This document shows, in pieces, positions 16,568 through 24,828 of a stretch of DNA of 64,000 nt. Position 1 is the stretch's first letter. The number at the start of each line of letters is the position of its first letter. The notes under the pieces are model-generated. The model saw only the letters and a program-made list of their open reading frames with translations, had not been told where the DNA came from and searched no databases. A program made the position numbers and the translations under genes. The DNA is from an uncultured Caulobacteraceae bacterium (GTDB lineage Bacteria > Pseudomonadota > Alphaproteobacteria > Caulobacterales > Caulobacteraceae): contig CAIQJF010000025.1 of the NCBI GenBank assembly GCA_903872075.1, positions 1 through 64,000 of the forward strand, given 5' to 3'.

Positions 16568-18360
16568 CCACCGTCGTCGTGAACCCCGATCCCGCGGCGC
16601 TGGGCCTGCGGGACCCACTTTATATTCCCCGCCGGCTGGATATCGACCGGCGGTCCGACGGCTCGATCCTGCTGCACAATCCGACAATTCTCAGCGGCGT
16701 GTTCGACAACGCCGTGGCCGCCATCGGCCATTGGGCCGCCAGGACACCTGATCGCGCCTGGCTCGCGGAGCGTTCCGGCAAGGGCTGGCGAACCCTCTCC
16801 TACGCCGAGGGCGATCAGGCCATTCGGGCCGTCGCGGGCGGCCTCGTTGGCATAGATCTGAAACCCGGCGTCCCCCTGCTCATCCTGGCGCGCAACAGTA
16901 TCGACCACGCCATCATCGCCTTTGCCGCCATGAGCCAGGGCATTCCCATCGCCGCCGTGTCGCCGCAGTACGGTCTGGCGGGCGCTGACCTTTCGCGGCT
17001 CGGCCACGCGGTTGAACTGATCGCGCCCGGCGCCGTCCTTGTCGACGATCCGGCCGCATTCGCGGGCGCACTGGACTCAGACATTCTCGCCGGTCTGCCG
17101 GTGATCGCCACCCGCGGCGCCCGGCTGGGCGCGGTGACCATCGACGAGCTCCGGCGCGCCGGCGCGGTCGGCGCCTCAGCGTCGCCGGGTGATCTGGCCA
17201 AGCTGCTGCTCACGTCCGGATCCACTGGAAAGCCTAAGGCGGTGATGTGTCTGCACAATGCCGTGGCCACCGCTGCGGCCCAGGTCGCCGCCTGTTTCAC
17301 CGACGATGAACCGCCGGTGGTGGTCAATCAGGCGCCGTGGAGCCACAGCCTCGGCGCCAACGCCATCCTGCAGATGGTCACGCATCGCGGTGGGACGGTC
17401 TATATCGACGCCGGCCAGCCGGTGGCCGGACGTCATCACGAGACGGTGCGCAACCTCAAGGACATCGCGCCCACCTATCACAACATGGTCCCAGCGGGTT
17501 GGGACCTGCTGGCCGGGGAACTGGAACGCGACGCTGAGCTGGCCCGCGTCTTCTTCAGTCGTGTGCGCCTGCTGCAATATGGTGGCGCGGCGCTCGGCCA
17601 GAGCACCTGCGACCGCATCCAGGCCGTCGCTCGCGCCACCGTCGGGGAGGGCATAAGCTTCTCCAGCGGCTACGGTTCGACCGAAACCGGCCCGACGGCC
17701 ACGAATGTCCACTGGCCAAACCTGACGATGGGGCTGATTGGGCTTCCGGTGCCGGAGACAACCGTGAAACTCGCCCCCGCGCAGGGCCGGATGGAATTCC
17801 GGGTCAAGGGACCGCAGATCAGCGCCGGTTACTACCGCAACGCCGAGGCCACCGCCGCGGCCTTCGACGAGGAAGGCTTCTATCGGTTGGGTGATGCCGC
17901 GCGCCAGGTCCACCCCGAACGGCTGGAACGGGGCCTCGTGTTCGACGGTCGACTCTCGGAGAACTTCAAGTTGTCCAACGGCACCTTCGTCAACGCCGGC
18001 GCCCTGCGAGTGGCGGCGGTTTCGGCCATCGGAGGAGCGGCGTCTGACGCGGTCGTCTGCGGCGAAGGCTTTGGCGGCGTCGGCCTGCTGATCTTCCTCA
18101 ACGCACCATATTGCGCCGGCGCGGCGCCACACGAGATTCGGGAGGCGATCCGCGCGGGTCTGGCGGCCCATAACGCCGCCGGCGGCGGGGGAAGCGGACG
18201 CGTGGAGCGCGCCCTTATTCTGGGCGACCAGCCCCATGCCCCATCGGGCGAAATCACCGACAAAGGTTACATCAACCAGACCCTGGCCCGAGCGCGCCGG
18301 CGGGTCGACATCGCTCGGATGTTCGACGAATCTCCCGACCCCGAGGTCATCCTGCTCTGA
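16564..18360 (+). CDS. Feruloyl-CoA synthetase-like AMP-forming ligase
   Basis: 598 residues of the ANL superfamily. The P-loop is LLLTSGSTGKPKAVMC near 215, the adenylate motif is YGSTETGPTAT and the hinge GDAAR follows. The opening pattern (WAARTPDRAWLAERSGKGW, AAVSPQYGL) and the NFKLSNGTFVNAGALR segment match feruloyl-CoA synthetase rather than general acyl-CoA ligases. It would activate a hydroxycinnamate or other carboxylic acid with ATP and CoA. The usual partners (hydratase/aldolase ech and vanillin dehydrogenase vdh) are not adjacent, so the substrate is open. Its GTG start overlaps the dihydroorotase stop. Confidence 0.82.
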   Translation: MTTVVVNPDPAALGLRDPLYIPRRLDIDRRSDGSILLHNPTILSGVFDNAVAAIGHWAARTPDRAWLAERSGKGWRTLSYAEGDQAIRAVAGGLVGIDLKPGVPLLILARNSIDHAIIAFAAMSQGIPIAAVSPQYGLAGADLSRLGHAVELIAPGAVLVDDPAAFAGALDSDILAGLPVIATRGARLGAVTIDELRRAGAVGASASPGDLAKLLLTSGSTGKPKAVMCLHNAVATAAAQVAACFTDDEPPVVVNQAPWSHSLGANAILQMVTHRGGTVYIDAGQPVAGRHHETVRNLKDIAPTYHNMVPAGWDLLAGELERDAELARVFFSRVRLLQYGGAALGQSTCDRIQAVARATVGEGISFSSGYGSTETGPTATNVHWPNLTMGLIGLPVPETTVKLAPAQGRMEFRVKGPQISAGYYRNAEATAAAFDEEGFYRLGDAARQVHPERLERGLVFDGRLSENFKLSNGTFVNAGALRVAAVSAIGGAASDAVVCGEGFGGVGLLIFLNAPYCAGAAPHEIREAIRAGLAAHNAAGGGGSGRVERALILGDQPHAPSGEITDKGYINQTLARARRRVDIARMFDESPDPEVILL

Positions 18361-18387
18361 GGCGGCCCCGCCCGCCAACGAAAAAGG

Positions 18388-18411
18388 GGCGGCCCGAAGT
18401 CTCGGGCCGCC
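18388..18411 (-). terminator. Rho-independent terminator between convergent genes
   Basis: A perfect 10-bp stem (GGCGGCCCGA / TCGGGCCGCC) with an AGTC loop. On the minus strand it is followed by CCCC then TTTTT (plus-strand AAAAA at 18381-18385), so it best serves the secreted repeat protein gene; it may also stop transcription from the ligase gene. Confidence 0.8.
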
Positions 18412-18466
18412 GCCTTCGTCTGTCGATGGATTGGAACCTTCCCCACCAGGGGAAAGCCCCGCTCAA

Positions 18467-19843
18467 TCAGCTCTTCTTGGCGGTGTTGCCGGGCAGGGTG
18501 CAACCGCCGGCAATGCCCTTGGCTTCCGTGCAGATGATCACCGTCTTCATGGCCAGCGGCTTGACCGTATATTCGATCATGTAGCCCTGAAGACCGTCGG
18601 CGCAGCCCACTTCCGTGTAGCCGCGGCCGTCAGCCGTGACACCCACAGTGCGCGCGTTCGAGACGACGCACTGCTTCTTGCCGAAGGACACAAGTTCCTC
18701 GGTGAGCTTGCCGTAGGCCGCCGAAGGCTTGCTGAGGGTGCAGCGATAGGCTTCCAGCTCAGAGTGGGCGCAATCCCAGATCAGGGGGGTTTCGCTCGCG
18801 CTGGCCGGGAACACCGCGATGGCGCCGTCGGGCCGGTTGGCGCAGGTCACTTCCACCACTTCGCTATGCGCGGGGATGTCGGCGGAACTCGGCAGCGGCG
18901 CATAGCCCGACACATCGCAGTTGTAGCCAGCCTTCTTGGCCAGCTTGCTGTAAAGGTTGTTCTGCTCGGTTTTGGCCTGACGGGTGTCCGTCATCTTGCA
19001 CCCGCCGGCGATACCGTCGGCGTCCACACAGTCGACCGCCTTGATCAGCGCGCCTTTGGCGTCCTGCTCCAGGACGTAGCCTTTGCCCTCGGTGCAGGCG
19101 ACTTCGTAGTACATCTTGCCGCTTTGGGCGGCGCCGATGAAGGCGCGGCCGTCGGCCTTGACCGAGCAAGGCTTGCCGGAAGCGCCGACCAGCTTGTCGA
19201 CAACAGCAAGTTGGCTGGCCCGATCGGTGAGAAGGCACTTCACGTTGCCGGTCTCGGAGAAACCGATGCACGGATTCATGGCCACCGTCTGGTCCAGGCG
19301 CGGCGGGGCGGATGTCTGAAGAATGAAGCCGCCGTTATTTTCGTGACAGACGAGTTCAAACACCGAGGCCGTGGGCGAATGGCCAAGCGCACGCACGTTA
19401 TCCGGCGTGCAAGGAATGCCGCTCTTCGCGATGTACGGAAGCAGGCCTTGCTTCGGGTCGGCGTTGCCCGGAAGGAGGCAGCGGGTGGGGTTGGGCTTAC
19501 CGTCCGGGCGCGGGGCCCCGGATTCGAGACAGGTGAACACCAGCGGCGGCTCAGAGGCGGTCTGTGCGGCGACCACGCCTTCATTGTTGGTACAGGCCAA
19601 TTCGAAGAACTGCGTCTTGGCCTTGGTCTTGGGATCGACGTTTTCGCCGAGCTTGCGGGCGTCGGCCAGCTGGCAGTCGATATTGCCCGCCGCGATCAGG
19701 GCCGGAGCGGCGGCCATGCCCTTGGCGCGATCTTCCTTGCTGACCGCCAGCGGCGCATCGGCCGGCTTGGCCGCGAAGGCGCCCGAGGGCGCCAGGGCGG
19801 TCAGCAACAGGGCGACGGCCAGACCAATACCAACAGGCCTCAT
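18467..19843 (-). CDS. Secreted protein of five tandem four-cysteine repeats
   Basis: 458 residues from an ATG with a GGGAG ribosome binding site. A signal peptide (MRPVGIGLAVALLLTALAPSGAFA) is followed by five modules of about 75-80 residues. Each has four Cys in the same pattern: a helix ending xxG-x-x-C, a variable AR-x-x-G turn, (F/Y/V)E(L/V)xC with a Gly-rich turn and a beta strand, a third Cys before an acidic turn, and a final (K/R/G)C-x-(L/M)-x-x-(D/G). The 20 Cys probably form two disulfides per module in the periplasm or outside the cell. I do not recognise a named family. It ends at a strong terminator and appears monocistronic. Confidence 0.75.
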   Translation of the reverse strand: MRPVGIGLAVALLLTALAPSGAFAAKPADAPLAVSKEDRAKGMAAAPALIAAGNIDCQLADARKLGENVDPKTKAKTQFFELACTNNEGVVAAQTASEPPLVFTCLESGAPRPDGKPNPTRCLLPGNADPKQGLLPYIAKSGIPCTPDNVRALGHSPTASVFELVCHENNGGFILQTSAPPRLDQTVAMNPCIGFSETGNVKCLLTDRASQLAVVDKLVGASGKPCSVKADGRAFIGAAQSGKMYYEVACTEGKGYVLEQDAKGALIKAVDCVDADGIAGGCKMTDTRQAKTEQNNLYSKLAKKAGYNCDVSGYAPLPSSADIPAHSEVVEVTCANRPDGAIAVFPASASETPLIWDCAHSELEAYRCTLSKPSAAYGKLTEELVSFGKKQCVVSNARTVGVTADGRGYTEVGCADGLQGYMIEYTVKPLAMKTVIICTEAKGIAGGCTLPGNTAKKS

Positions 19844-20001
19844 GAGCGAACTCCCGCTATCAGTAAAAATTCTTCCGGCTCCTCTGCCCCTCGGGAAGCG
19901 GCCGGTCAAGATACGCTCCTGTCCGGAGGGTCTGGTCCCCGCGCGGCATAACGCCCTTGGCTTGGCGGCCGTCCGGCGCGAGAAAGGGGGGAATTCGGGG
20001 A

Positions 20002-21069
20002 GTGACGGTCTTGGGCGACGGCGTGGACGAGAGCGATGGCGGACGGGCGAGGCTCGTCTATCCCTTCACCGAGGCCCCGGCTCAGGGTGGGGCGGTAGAT
20101 GTCGCGCCGGGGGTCAAATGGATTCGCATGCCTCTGGGCGGCGCCCTGGCCTTCATCAATGTGTGGGCGCTCAAAGACGGCGACGGCTGGGCCATCGTCG
20201 ACACCGGCATGCAAACCCCCGCCACCAGTGCGGCGTGGAACAAGGTCTTCCGCGATGCTCTTGGCGGTCAGCCTGTAACCAGGGTCTTCGTCACCCACAT
20301 GCATCCCGATCATATCGGCATGGCCGGCTGGATCACGCGTAAGTTCGATTGCCGGCTGTGGATCACGCGCCTGGAGTATCTGATGTGCCGGGTGATGGCC
20401 GCCGACACCGGGCGGGCCACCCCCGAAGATGGCCTTCGCTTCTATCGCGCCGCCGGTTGGGACCGCACCGCCCTCGACACCTATGAGGCCAGGTTCGGCG
20501 GCTTCGGGCGGCATTTGCACGCCCTGCCGGACAGTTATCGCCGCCTTAGCGACGGGGAAGAGGTGAAGATCGGCGATCATGCGTGGCGGATCGTGGTCGG
20601 CTCCGGCCATTCGCCTGAGCATGCCTGTCTTTATTGCCCCGAATTGAAACTGATGATCTCCGGCGATCAGGTGCTGCCGCGCATCTCCTCCAATGTCTCG
20701 GTCTTCCCCACCGAACCGGATGGCGATCCGCTGGACGACTGGCTGACCTCCCTGGCGGCGATCAAGACCCGCATTCCGGACGATGTGCTGGTGCTGCCGG
20801 CCCACAACGATCCGTTCCGGGGGCTGCATGCCCGCCTCGACCACCTGATCCGCGGCCATGAACGAGGCCTGACCCGGTTGCACGCCAAGATCGCCGAGCC
20901 CATGCGCGCCATCGACGTCTTCAGCGTGCTGTTCAAACGCACCATCGTGCCGGATCTGCTCGGCATGGCCACCGGCGAGGCCCTGGCGCACCTGAACTGT
21001 CTGATGCACCGCGGCCTCGCCATTCGCGAGGCCGACGACGAGGGCGTGAACTGGTTCCGCGGGATCTGA
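20002..21069 (+). CDS. Metallo-beta-lactamase-fold hydrolase
   Basis: About 355 residues. The zinc motif THMHPDHIGMAGW, then GHSPEHACLY, SGDQVLPRISSNVSV and a C-terminal PAHNDPFRG give the full set of MBL ligands. The long C-terminal helical domain resembles the glyoxalase II/LACTB2-like group used on thioesters or other small substrates. The start is uncertain: GTG at 20002 is used, but 20023 is possible. It is followed after 13 nt by a GNAT gene, so the two may be one transcript. The substrate is unknown. Confidence 0.82.
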   Translation: MTVLGDGVDESDGGRARLVYPFTEAPAQGGAVDVAPGVKWIRMPLGGALAFINVWALKDGDGWAIVDTGMQTPATSAAWNKVFRDALGGQPVTRVFVTHMHPDHIGMAGWITRKFDCRLWITRLEYLMCRVMAADTGRATPEDGLRFYRAAGWDRTALDTYEARFGGFGRHLHALPDSYRRLSDGEEVKIGDHAWRIVVGSGHSPEHACLYCPELKLMISGDQVLPRISSNVSVFPTEPDGDPLDDWLTSLAAIKTRIPDDVLVLPAHNDPFRGLHARLDHLIRGHERGLTRLHAKIAEPMRAIDVFSVLFKRTIVPDLLGMATGEALAHLNCLMHRGLAIREADDEGVNWFRGI

Positions 21070-21082
21070 GAGGGAATTCACT

Positions 21083-21562
21083 GTGTCGATCAGGATCCGA
21101 CCCGCCACACCCGGAGACGCCACCGCTATCCTTGGATTTATTCGAGAACTCGCCGAGTACGAACGCTTGTTGCATGAGGTGAAAACCACCGAGGCCGATG
21201 TCGACGCCCTGCTGTTCGGAGCCGCGCCGCGGGCTTTCTGCGACATCGCCGAGACGAGCGAGGGGCCCGCGGGCTTCGCCCTCTGGTTCTACAGCGTCTC
21301 GACCTTCGAGGGCCGCCACGGGCTCTATCTGGAGGATCTTTACGTGCGGCCGTCCGTCCGCGGCGGAGGCATCGGCAAGGCCCTGCTCGCGAACCTCGCC
21401 CGCCGCTGCCGGGACGAGAATCTGGCGCGCCTGGAGTGGTCGGTCCTCGATTGGAACGCTCCGGCCATTGCCTTTTATGACTCCATCGGCGCCTCGTCCA
21501 AGACCGAGTGGATCACCCGGCGCCTGACAGGCGATGCCCTGGACCGGCTGGCAAGCGCCTAG
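21083..21562 (+). CDS. GNAT-family N-acetyltransferase
   Basis: 159 residues. The acetyl-CoA-binding region is LYVRPSVRGGGIGKALLANLA; EYERLLHEVKTTEAD near the N-terminus and YLEDLYV resemble the spermidine/thialysine acetyltransferase (SSAT-like) branch. DWNAPAIAFYDSIGA is the usual motif B. The GTG start has an AGGGA ribosome binding site at suitable distance. A polyamine or amino-acid-like amine is a likely but unproved substrate. Confidence 0.85.
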   Translation: MSIRIRPATPGDATAILGFIRELAEYERLLHEVKTTEADVDALLFGAAPRAFCDIAETSEGPAGFALWFYSVSTFEGRHGLYLEDLYVRPSVRGGGIGKALLANLARRCRDENLARLEWSVLDWNAPAIAFYDSIGASSKTEWITRRLTGDALDRLASA

Positions 21563-21585
21563 CGCCGGCGCTTGACGAAAGCGCC

Positions 21586-21768
21586 TGACAGGTCCTTTCT
21601 GCGCCCGTGGTTCCCGCAAGGGATCAAAAGGGAATGCGGTGAAAATCCGCGGCTGCCCCCGCAACTGTAAGCGGTGAGCCGCCGGACCTTCTTAGCGCCA
21701 CTGGGGCTTTGTCGCCCTGGGAAGGCCGGTCCGTCGGCGTCGACCCGTGAGCCAGGAGACCTGCCACG
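21586..21768 (+). promoter_or_regulatory. Cobalamin (AdoCbl) riboswitch
   Basis: The conserved core is present in order: GGTTCCCGCAAGGGATCAAAAGGGAAT, CTGCCCCCGCAACTGTAAGCGG (the B12 box region), GCCACTGGGG, GGGAAGGCC and the closing CCCGTGAGCCAGGAGACCTGCC. It lies 145 nt upstream of the BtuB-type receptor gene and should repress it when cobalamin is plentiful. The remaining leader (21769-21913) contains no gene that I can support. Confidence 0.95.
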
Positions 21769-21913
21769 AGTCGTGGTCACGCGCGAACGCGTCGGACGGG
21801 GTGTGCCGAAGCGGAAGGTCCCCTGGCGGGACTTCGATCCCCGCGCGGGACGGAGCCGGCTGGAAGATTTTCGCTATTCGCGGTGACGGGTCACGTTCAC
21901 CGCGAGGTCTGTC

Positions 21914-23830
21914 TTGAAATCCGTTCTCCAAACCGCCGCCCCGGCCGGGGTTCTCATGATCATGCTGTGGGGCGCCTCGGCGGCCCAGGCAGACGATCCG
22001 GCCGCCCCCCTTGTCCCATTGGTGGTCACGGCCACCCGAATCCCGACCGAACTGAGCCAGGTCGCCAGCTCGCTCACCCTGATCACCGCCGAAGACATCG
22101 AGGCCCATCAGTGGCGCACCTTGCCCGACGCCCTGGGGACCACACCCGGCCTCAGCCTGACGCAGACCGGCGGCCCTGGTGGTCAGACCTCGGTCTTCCT
22201 CAGAGGGGCCAACGCCAACCACACAAAGGTGCTGATCGACGGGATCGACGTCGTCGACCCCAGCGAAGGCTCCTTCGACTTCGGCCAGACCCTTACGTCC
22301 GCCTTCGCCCGCGTCGAGGTCTTGCGCGGGCCGCAGAGCAGCCTCTACGGCTCCGACGCCTTGGGCGGGGTCATTAACATCGTTACCGCCGAGGGTCATG
22401 GGCGCCCGCGATTCGACGCCGCCGTGGAAGGCGGGTCGTTCGATACGCTCAATGAGACCGCCGCGGTCAGTGGGTCCACCGGAGGGCTCAGCTTCCGCGC
22501 AGATATCGCTCACGCCTTCTCGGGCGATACGCCCGTCACGCCGCTGGCTCTGCTGGCGCCCGGCGAGGCCCGGATCGGCGACAGGTACGACAACCTCACC
22601 GCCTCGACCAAGCTGGGGCTCGCGATCACCCCGGACTTCGGCCTTGGCCTGGTGGTTCGCTATCTCGGCGCCCGGCTGAAAACGACTGGCGAGAACTACG
22701 CCGCCTACCCGGCCGTCCCGGATGCGGCCCAAACCGTCCAGATCACACACCAATTGTTCGTGCGCGGCGAGGCGCGGCTGTCGCTGATGGGCGGCGGCTT
22801 CGCCAACATGCTCGGCCTCGGCTACACCGACTATCGCACCCGCATCCAGGCGCCTGACGACGGTTTCGGCCTACCTGAGCCGATCATCAATAACGGCGAC
22901 AGGTTGGAACTGGACTGGCAGGGCACGTTCAGGCTGGCGGCGCGGCATACCCTGGTCCTCGGCGCGGAAGACGTCACCGAGCGCCTGCGCGGCAGTCCGA
23001 TCGACGCTTCCAAGACCACGCGCGCCGGTTTCATCGAACTTCAGTCCCGGCCCCTTGGCGGCCTGACCATCGCGGCGAGCGTCAGATACGATGACGATGA
23101 TCGCTTCGGCGGCCGCGCCACATGGCGCGTCGGCCCGACCTATACCTTGGAGGCCACCGGCACGCAGCTCAAGGCGACCTACGGCACGGGTTTCAAATCC
23201 CCCACCCTCACCCAGTTGTTCGTGAGCTTTCCGGCCTTCAACTTCTTCGCCAATCCGAACCTACGGCCCGAGACCAGCGAGGGCTACGACATCGGCCTCG
23301 AGCAGCCCATGGCCGGCGGCGCGGTGCGGCTCGGCGCAACCTGGTTCCACAATGCTATCCGCAATCTGATCGAACCCAATGCGGACTTCACAAGCTACGA
23401 CAACATCGGGCGGGCGACGACCTATGGAATCGAGAGCTTCATCGCCTGGCGTGTGAACGGCCGCCTCAGTCTCCGCGGCGACCACACCTGGACCGTGGCC
23501 TGCGACGATGTCGCCGCGCAGGACCTGCTGCGCCGGCCCCGCCAAAAGGCCACCCTTTCAGCCGATTGGCGACCCACGAACCGGCTCTCCCTCTCGGCGA
23601 CAGCGCTCTATACCGGCGCCCGCATCGACGGGAATCGGGACTTCTCGATCCCACGGCTCACCGCTGGGCCCTATCTCACCGTGAACCTGGCCGGATCCTA
23701 CGATCTCGGGAGAGGCCTCGCCGTGTTCGCCCGCATCGACAATCTTCTCGACCGTCACGATCAGGATCCCGTCGGGTTCCAGAAGCCCGGACTTGGCGTC
23801 TTCGGAGGGGTAAAAGTCAGCCTGCCCTGA
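21914..23830 (+). CDS. btuB: TonB-dependent vitamin B12 receptor
   Basis: 638 residues. A signal peptide is followed by a TonB box (PLVVTATR), a plug domain (LPDALGTTPGLSLTQTGGPGGQTSVFLRG, VEVLRGPQSSLYGSDALGGVINIVT) and a beta-barrel. The plug GGQTSVFLRGANANHTKVLIDG pattern is typical of BtuB. A TTG start follows GAGG at 21903-21906. The cobalamin riboswitch directly upstream supports B12 or cobinamide uptake. No btuC, btuD or btuF genes adjoin it. The C-terminus lacks a strict terminal Phe. Confidence 0.93.
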   Translation: MKSVLQTAAPAGVLMIMLWGASAAQADDPAAPLVPLVVTATRIPTELSQVASSLTLITAEDIEAHQWRTLPDALGTTPGLSLTQTGGPGGQTSVFLRGANANHTKVLIDGIDVVDPSEGSFDFGQTLTSAFARVEVLRGPQSSLYGSDALGGVINIVTAEGHGRPRFDAAVEGGSFDTLNETAAVSGSTGGLSFRADIAHAFSGDTPVTPLALLAPGEARIGDRYDNLTASTKLGLAITPDFGLGLVVRYLGARLKTTGENYAAYPAVPDAAQTVQITHQLFVRGEARLSLMGGGFANMLGLGYTDYRTRIQAPDDGFGLPEPIINNGDRLELDWQGTFRLAARHTLVLGAEDVTERLRGSPIDASKTTRAGFIELQSRPLGGLTIAASVRYDDDDRFGGRATWRVGPTYTLEATGTQLKATYGTGFKSPTLTQLFVSFPAFNFFANPNLRPETSEGYDIGLEQPMAGGAVRLGATWFHNAIRNLIEPNADFTSYDNIGRATTYGIESFIAWRVNGRLSLRGDHTWTVACDDVAAQDLLRRPRQKATLSADWRPTNRLSLSATALYTGARIDGNRDFSIPRLTAGPYLTVNLAGSYDLGRGLAVFARIDNLLDRHDQDPVGFQKPGLGVFGGVKVSLP

Positions 23831-23845
23831 TGGCGGGCGGCTTGC

Positions 23846-24733
23846 TCACGCCGCGGCCCACCGGCGAGGGTTCAGCGCTTCCGGATCCTCGATCGCCATG
23901 TCGTCCCAGTCCAGGTCCGGCGGCGGGCTGGCGGCGGCGGCGATCACCGCCGACATTTCGGCGGCGTTGGCCGCGCCGACGATCACCGCGCTGGCCTCGG
24001 GCCGGGACAGGGCGAACCCGAGCGCCGCCTGCAGCGGATCGCTGCGGCCTTCGGCGATCATACGCCGGGCGCGGGACAGACGGGTCGCGGCGGCTTTGAC
24101 CTCGTTGGGAACCCGCCCGGGCGGGCGAAACAGGAGGCCGTGCAGGAATATGGAGCGAAGATGCACCTCCACCCCGAGGTCGCGCACCGCCGCCAGGGAA
24201 CCGTCGATCAACAGGCGCTGGTCGAGCAAGCTGGCCGGGGCCTGGATGATGTCGGGGCGGAAGCGGCGGGCGAGGCCCACCGGATCGTCGGACGCATAGG
24301 CTGAGATGCCGATGTTGGCGAACAGGCCGTCGTCTTTCATGGCCCTGAGGCGGTCCCAGAGGGCATGGCCGTAAGGCGAGAACAGATCCCCGGCGGCTTG
24401 CACCATGATGGCGTCGGCGCGGGTCAGGCCCAAGCGGGCAAGAGAGGCGCGGGCCTCGGCCTCGACGAAGGCCGGCCCTTTGTCGCCGCGTGCGGCTTTG
24501 ACCGTGACGGCGAAGGGCGAGGGCCGGGGCATCATCGCCCCCATGACCGCTTCGCCGTGCGGAGACGCCGCACCCGTATCGAGAATGCCCACGCCGGCGC
24601 GGCCGGCGAGGCTCAGCATCTCGCGCACTTCCGCCTCGGGCGGACGGCCCCGGGTCGGCGCACCGCCGTCCAGACCGAACTGGGCCGCGCCTAGACCAAG
24701 TTTGGAAACCAGAGGATTCATCAGACGGGTCAC
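23846..24733 (-). CDS. Aldo/keto reductase-like protein with altered active site
   Basis: About 295 residues (291 if the ATG at 24721 is used) with an AKR barrel: GLGAAQFGLDG at the start, LRAMKDDGLFANIGISAYA, then the NADPH-binding end FALSRPEASAVIVGAANAAEM. Of the AKR tetrad, Asp is present (ILDTG) and Lys is present (VTVKAA), but the segment that should hold the Tyr reads DTGAASPHGEAVMG with Ser at that place, and the His of the usual LHxPD strand is Gln (MVQAAGD). It may be inactive or use a different chemistry. The gene is convergent with btuB. Confidence 0.8.
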   Translation of the reverse strand: MTRLMNPLVSKLGLGAAQFGLDGGAPTRGRPPEAEVREMLSLAGRAGVGILDTGAASPHGEAVMGAMMPRPSPFAVTVKAARGDKGPAFVEAEARASLARLGLTRADAIMVQAAGDLFSPYGHALWDRLRAMKDDGLFANIGISAYASDDPVGLARRFRPDIIQAPASLLDQRLLIDGSLAAVRDLGVEVHLRSIFLHGLLFRPPGRVPNEVKAAATRLSRARRMIAEGRSDPLQAALGFALSRPEASAVIVGAANAAEMSAVIAAAASPPPDLDWDDMAIEDPEALNPRRWAAA

Positions 24734-24828
24734 GTCCCTGGCGCCGGCGAGCGGCTGTGCCAGAATAATGAACCGCGATATGTAAAGAAGCGGTATCGAC
24801 AGAGTTGATGAGGCGTTAACCCCCGAAA

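Noticed and set aside
15149..16687. A 512-residue open frame antisense to dihydroorotase
   Set aside because: Very GC-rich coding DNA leaves long antisense frames open. The protein is low-complexity in Arg, Gly and His and matches no family, while the sense frame encodes a recognised enzyme.
18236..19951. A 571-residue open frame antisense to the five-repeat secreted protein
   Set aside because: The sense strand has a signal peptide, repeated Cys modules, a ribosome binding site and a terminator; the antisense frame has none of these.
21674..21886. A 70-residue open frame across the cobalamin riboswitch
   Set aside because: Its codons lie within conserved riboswitch structure; the RNA role explains the conservation.
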